Assembly (NCBI GenBank): GCA_964438715.1
Contig: CAYTLQ010000339.1
Coordinates: 1-10,289, forward strand
Direction: 5' to 3'
From: CAYTLQ01 sp964438715
GTDB lineage: Bacteria; Bacteroidota; Ignavibacteria; Ignavibacteriales; Ignavibacteriaceae
DNA length: 10,289 bases
This document shows positions 7,064-10,289 of the stretch, piece by piece (position 1 is the first letter of the stretch; every line of letters starts with the position of its first letter). The notes beneath the pieces are model-generated. The model worked only from the letters and a program-made list of their open reading frames with translations, searched no databases and had not been told where the DNA came from. A program made the position numbers and the translations under genes.

Positions 7064-7599
7064 TTATTTCCGTTTGTTCCGGTAATAAACAATCATATCC
7101 GTTGGCGGAGGCGTTATACCTATCTGCCTCATTTGCGATGCTATTTGTCCGCGATGATACACTCCATGATTAACAATGTGAATAAAAATTTCATGTATCG
7201 TATTTTGAAAATTCTGCCCCTGTAAATTTTTATAGGAAATAATTTTCAATAAATCTCTATCAACAAGGGAATATAAAAAATCATTTGTTATTTCTGAAAC
7301 ATTCTTAATTCTCTTTTCCATTTCAGTAATTGGATAGATTACCCATGGATCAATAAGTATATTTTCCCTTTTATTCTGTTGAGCCAAATTTCATTTGCGT
7401 TAATAGTGTGATTAAAGAGTTTAAGAATCTGAGAAAATAATTTACTTCCCTCCGAATTATCCACTGTGTAAACAGGTAATAGCTCTCCCGTATTGGAATC
7501 AATAATCGTAAAAATTGCGTTCAATATTTCACTGTTAGCCCAATCGTGAAACAGAAAGTTTTCCTTATGAAAATCGATGAGCTGAACAGGTATCATCAT
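7064..7599 (-). pseudogene. DinB-family (four-helix, metal-binding) protein gene split by a -1 frameshift
   Basis: Two overlapping frames together make one DinB-superfamily protein of about 178 aa. The first half (7599 to ~7365) reads FHKENFLFHDWANSEILNAIF and LKLFNHTINANEIWLNRIK, the start and first metal-histidine helix (H64) of the family. The second half (~7375 to 7064) reads ENILIDPWVIYP ... FIHIVNHGVYHRGQIASQMRQIG and PPPTDMIVYYRNK, carrying the HxxxH pair and the usual C-terminal signature. The three expected metal-ligand histidines are therefore split between frames. The switch is -1, at or near the run AAAAGGGAAAA (7372-7362), so one base appears to be missing. Without the shift, the first frame ends 9 codons later at 7339. 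The start ATG (7599) overlaps the upstream amidase stop (ATGA). DinB-like proteins often act as thiol-dependent transferases; no substrate can be inferred. It may be a real mutation or an assembly/sequencing error. Confidence 0.85.
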
Positions 7600-10118
7600 T
7601 TTAGTAATGACATTTTTTTTGTTATGAAATTATTTTTATAAATAATCCGGTAGTAATATATACCACTCGCAAGTTTTTCACCATTGAAAAATACCGAATG
7701 TTTACCGGACGGTAATTCTTTTTCTAGAAGTCTTTCTACTTCATTTCCAAGAATATCATAGACCGCAACAGTTACAATATCCTTTTCCGGAATAGTAAAT
7801 GTAATTGTTGTCTGCGGATTAAATGGATTAGGAAAATTTTGTTCAACGAAGAAAGTTTTTTCAGCAAGTTCAGGATTTACATCCGAGATTGATGGATCGC
7901 GATATTGAATGCCATCAATATAAATAAAACTATTTCGTAAACCTTCAGGAGTTTGACGAATTACAACACTATGGAATAATCGCTCACCTGATCCCCCGAT
8001 TTCTCCCAGAGGAATTTCAATAAATCGCCATCCTGTCCAGTCTAATGTATCAACTACTTTTATTGTATTTGACGAGGTATTATAATAAAACCAAAACTCT
8101 AAAATATTGTAGCTAAGGTCGCCATAAACCCACATTCCAAATCTTCTGTCAGAGTTTGATCCAATTACAGGTTTGGAAGCATTAAATGTTCTGCACACTC
8201 CGGTAGAACCGGTAAATACATAGGTAATTTTACCTGAAGAAGAGCCATTTATTTTTTCTTCTGAAGAAATAGTAAATGTAGTACCATTCGGGTCTGTTCC
8301 GGTTGTGCTACCGCTATAATTCGGATCTTTCCAGTTCCCTACAGCTTCAAGATTATCTACTACTGTGCCTTGAATAAAGGTATTATTCACAGTTGTAAAA
8401 TTAATTACATAATCTGCACCAAGTTCTGCTCCTACCACATTTTTAATCTGAGCCTTAATTATTGCACTATAAGTTTTCCCATATTGTAATGGGTGCAATG
8501 ATGAAAAACTCACGATTCCTTTACCATCTATTTCCTGATAGACGGCATTCTTTAAGGCTAAAGGCGTTCCTGCACTATCTTGAAATAGAATATTACCTGC
8601 CAATGATGATTGTAATAACGGAGAATCAAAGCGGACAACAACTTTCACCGTAGTGCTAACTCCAACTTCCTCAGGTGCAGGATAGGACTTTGTTATATTC
8701 AATGCGCTTGTACTTCTGGTTACAAAACTGAATTGTAAAGGATTCTGAAGTGGTATGTTATTGTAATTTACTGCTCCGGAGTCAAATCTAACGGTATAAG
8801 TAACACCAAGTTGAAGTAGAGTTGTTGGAGTAAATACCAATGTTCTTCCGTTATTTTCCCAACTGAATGTACCTGAAACAGCAGGTGAAATGCTAAAAGC
8901 GTTCTGAGCCTCTGCTTTCTTCATTCTCTGATTAAATTTAATTTTAATCGGAATATTTGCCCAAACACTGTCTGTACTGCTCGACGGAGAATAACCATTT
9001 ATTAATGGTGGAGTACTATCTTTTGAAACAAGTTGTAGATAAAAATCCCAATCCCAATATTGCCCGGGATCAGTGTGAGAATTACAGGTTGGATTAAAAG
9101 AGTAATTTGCATTAACCCAATTAACCCAATTGCTGTTTTGCCACTGATTATGGCCAATAATCCTGTTTTTGTCGAAAGGGATGTTATATCGCAAACAAAA
9201 ATGTCTGAATAACGCCGCAGATGAAAGATACATCGCATCGGTGTACCAGGCAGGGTTATCAACAAATCCTTCATGCTCTACACCAAGCATATATCCATTC
9301 CAGCAGACTGCATGCCATGCTTTATTTTGTTCACGAACAAGTTGCACGATATAACCATCGGATGAACGAATAATATAATGTGTACTTGCCTGTGCGGCAG
9401 GATTCTGCAGCCAGGAAACAGCGGCAGAAAAACTTCCCTGAGTGGTATGAACTACCGAGAATAGTTGATTGATATTTCCGGGTGTAAAATTTACTGATGG
9501 TGACCAAACAGCAGGTCCATAATCCTCCGATTCAATATTCATCAATTTATTTTCAGGATTTACCCATTCAGGAAATTGTGTCAGATCTACTGATTCATCT
9601 CCTTCAAATGTAATGCCTTGATAATTTATGCCTTCTTTTACAGTTCGTAAAACATCAAAAGAATAAAATGGACGAACTTCTTCCTGTGGAATACCGGAAT
9701 ATATTTCTAAAACCTGTTTCCAGGCATTCAAATCATTTCTGTCAATCTTTAACTTATTTGCAATAGAAGATAACAGCACTGCGGCGCCTTCAATATTTAG
9801 ATTTATATTATCTATTAAGAACTGAGGATCTTTCCTGAGTATATCCGCCGCTTCTAATAATGAATGACCAAACCAATTGTCATTTCGTAACCCCATAATT
9901 CCATAGGAAGCCGGCATTCCATTACAAGCAGGTTCCAACTCTGCATTTATATGTGTCAGTCTGCTCTCAATGTAACTTACAGACAATAATATCTTAACAG
10001 GAACATTATACTTTAATGCGGAATTTTCAAAAAGTCGTACTAACTCATCGGACGATTTAGCCTTAATACTGGGGAGGTAAACAGTAATAATCAAGGAATG
10101 TATAATATATCGGGACAT
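7596..10118 (-). CDS. T9SS-exported bifunctional wall hydrolase: lytic transglycosylase-like plus N-acetylmuramoyl-L-alanine amidase
   Basis: 840 aa. A short hydrophobic N-terminus (1-20) is a probable signal peptide. Residues ~23-145 match a lysozyme/SLT-like fold: SYIESRL with candidate catalytic E51, SYGIMGL (71-77), NIEGAAVLL (108-116) and EIYSG (138-142), the order of SLT motifs. Residues ~217-362 form an Amidase_2 domain: H224 (SVVHTTQGS), STHYII (245-250), GVEHEG (279-284, probable catalytic glutamate), H323 (IIGHNQ) and HTDPGQYWDW (348-357) with D350; H224, H323 and D350 are the predicted zinc ligands. Two Big_5-type Ig-like domains follow (~368-468 and ~472-577), then a jelly-roll carbohydrate-binding-like region (~585-740) and a T9SS sorting domain (EQNFPNPFNPQTTI at 759-772 ... 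LASGIYYYRI ... KKMSLLK). The predicted role is cleavage of peptidoglycan glycan strands and the MurNAc-L-Ala bond outside the cell or at its surface. It lies 28 nt after rpiB and overlaps the dinB remnant by 4 nt. Confidence 0.92.
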   Translation of the reverse strand: MSRYIIHSLIITVYLPSIKAKSSDELVRLFENSALKYNVPVKILLSVSYIESRLTHINAELEPACNGMPASYGIMGLRNDNWFGHSLLEAADILRKDPQFLIDNINLNIEGAAVLLSSIANKLKIDRNDLNAWKQVLEIYSGIPQEEVRPFYSFDVLRTVKEGINYQGITFEGDESVDLTQFPEWVNPENKLMNIESEDYGPAVWSPSVNFTPGNINQLFSVVHTTQGSFSAAVSWLQNPAAQASTHYIIRSSDGYIVQLVREQNKAWHAVCWNGYMLGVEHEGFVDNPAWYTDAMYLSSAALFRHFCLRYNIPFDKNRIIGHNQWQNSNWVNWVNANYSFNPTCNSHTDPGQYWDWDFYLQLVSKDSTPPLINGYSPSSSTDSVWANIPIKIKFNQRMKKAEAQNAFSISPAVSGTFSWENNGRTLVFTPTTLLQLGVTYTVRFDSGAVNYNNIPLQNPLQFSFVTRSTSALNITKSYPAPEEVGVSTTVKVVVRFDSPLLQSSLAGNILFQDSAGTPLALKNAVYQEIDGKGIVSFSSLHPLQYGKTYSAIIKAQIKNVVGAELGADYVINFTTVNNTFIQGTVVDNLEAVGNWKDPNYSGSTTGTDPNGTTFTISSEEKINGSSSGKITYVFTGSTGVCRTFNASKPVIGSNSDRRFGMWVYGDLSYNILEFWFYYNTSSNTIKVVDTLDWTGWRFIEIPLGEIGGSGERLFHSVVIRQTPEGLRNSFIYIDGIQYRDPSISDVNPELAEKTFFVEQNFPNPFNPQTTITFTIPEKDIVTVAVYDILGNEVERLLEKELPSGKHSVFFNGEKLASGIYYYRIIYKNNFITKKMSLLK

Positions 10119-10123
10119 AAATA

Positions 10124-10127
10124 TCCT
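10124..10127 (-). promoter_or_regulatory. Ribosome binding site of the amidase gene
   Basis: AGGA on the minus strand, 5 nt before the ATG at 10118, inside the 28-nt gap after rpiB. It supports the chosen start. Confidence 0.55.
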
Positions 10128-10146
10128 GATTGGTTAAGTAAATTAA

Positions 10147-10289
10147 TTATTTTTCCAGATCTGAAATTTTATCAAGGCTCTTTTGATGTCTTCCACCTTC
10201 GAAGGGAGTATTTAGCCAGGTGGAAATTTCAGACTGAATTGTTTCGTTTCCAAGAGTTTTGTCTAGTAATTCTAGAACATTTTCATTGT
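10147..10289 (-). CDS. rpiB: Ribose-5-phosphate isomerase B, C-terminal end (runs off the right edge)
   Basis: The last 46 codons of a gene entering from the right edge, ending at a TAA (10149-10147). The peptide begins NENVLELLDKTLGNETIQSE and continues with ISTWLNTPFEGGRHQKSLDKI. The phrase 'I-x-x-W-L-x-T-x-F-E-G-G-R-H-x-x-x-x-x-K-I' is the conserved C-terminal signature of RpiB/LacA-type sugar-phosphate isomerases, with the arginine-histidine that helps bind the substrate phosphate in the dimer. The enzyme interconverts ribose 5-phosphate and ribulose 5-phosphate in the pentose phosphate pathway, a source of PRPP for the pyrimidine pathway encoded further down the same strand. The amidase gene begins 28 nt later with no terminator-like hairpin between. 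Confidence 0.88.
   Translation of the reverse strand, partial: NENVLELLDKTLGNETIQSEISTWLNTPFEGGRHQKSLDKISDLEK

Noticed and set aside
7362..7372. Programmed -1 ribosomal frameshift in the DinB gene
   Set aside because: The run does not form a canonical slippery heptamer in the starting frame and no stimulatory structure is evident downstream; a mutation or sequencing error explains it better.
9002..9274. A minus-strand open frame of 90 codons
   Set aside because: Lies in another frame inside the amidase catalytic domain (including the GHNQ and HTDPG regions), so it is a shadow.
1..10289. CRISPR array, insertion sequence, tRNA/rRNA or defence island
   Set aside because: No regularly spaced repeats, transposase motifs, tRNA-like cloverleaf or known defence domains were seen; nearly the whole window is accounted for by coding sequence on one strand.

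Overview
The window is an AT-rich segment in which every supported gene lies on the minus strand, so transcription runs from high to low coordinates. Two proteins end in a type IX secretion system (T9SS) sorting domain of the 'NYPNPFN / NFPNPFN ... SGVYFFRI ... K-L-L-x-L-K' kind. Rho is compact (417 aa), and the left-edge gene resembles GWxTD-domain proteins. Together these point to the Bacteroidota/Chlorobiota/Ignavibacteriota assemblage, most likely an Ignavibacteria-like organism. The lineage call is inferred from protein style; there is no rRNA in the window.

Layout in the direction of transcription (right to left). (1) 10289-10147: C-terminal end of rpiB (ribose-5-phosphate isomerase B). 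(2) 10118-7596: a large secreted peptidoglycan hydrolase with a lysozyme/transglycosylase-like domain, an Amidase_2 domain, two Ig-like domains, a carbohydrate-binding-like domain and a T9SS tail. (3) 7599-7064: a DinB-family gene broken by a one-base frameshift at an A4G3A4 run. (4) 7063-6909: a 155-bp gap with nested inverted repeats, a possible weak terminator or attenuator and a 28-codon leader ORF. (5) 6908-5218: pyrK and pyrD, the two subunits of class 1B dihydroorotate dehydrogenase, overlapping by 4 nt. (6) 5216-3927: folC. (7) 3884-2631: rho. (8) 2630-342: a secreted M23 peptidase with an FnIII domain, a glutamine-amidotransferase-like domain and a T9SS tail, starting immediately after the rho stop (TAAATG). 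(9) 332-1: the start of an exported protein that runs off the window.

The pyrK-pyrD-folC-rho-M23-edge gene block is very tight: overlaps or gaps of 1, 0 and 9 nt, plus one gap of 42 nt. It probably forms one transcriptional unit joining pyrimidine synthesis, folate polyglutamylation, transcription termination and envelope functions. The rpiB-amidase-dinB block is a second tight unit upstream.

Most of the window is recognisable housekeeping and cell-envelope content. No CRISPR array, insertion sequence, phage gene, tRNA or obvious defence system is visible. The places most worth checking are the pyrK leader, the frameshifted dinB and the unusual multidomain T9SS-exported wall hydrolases.
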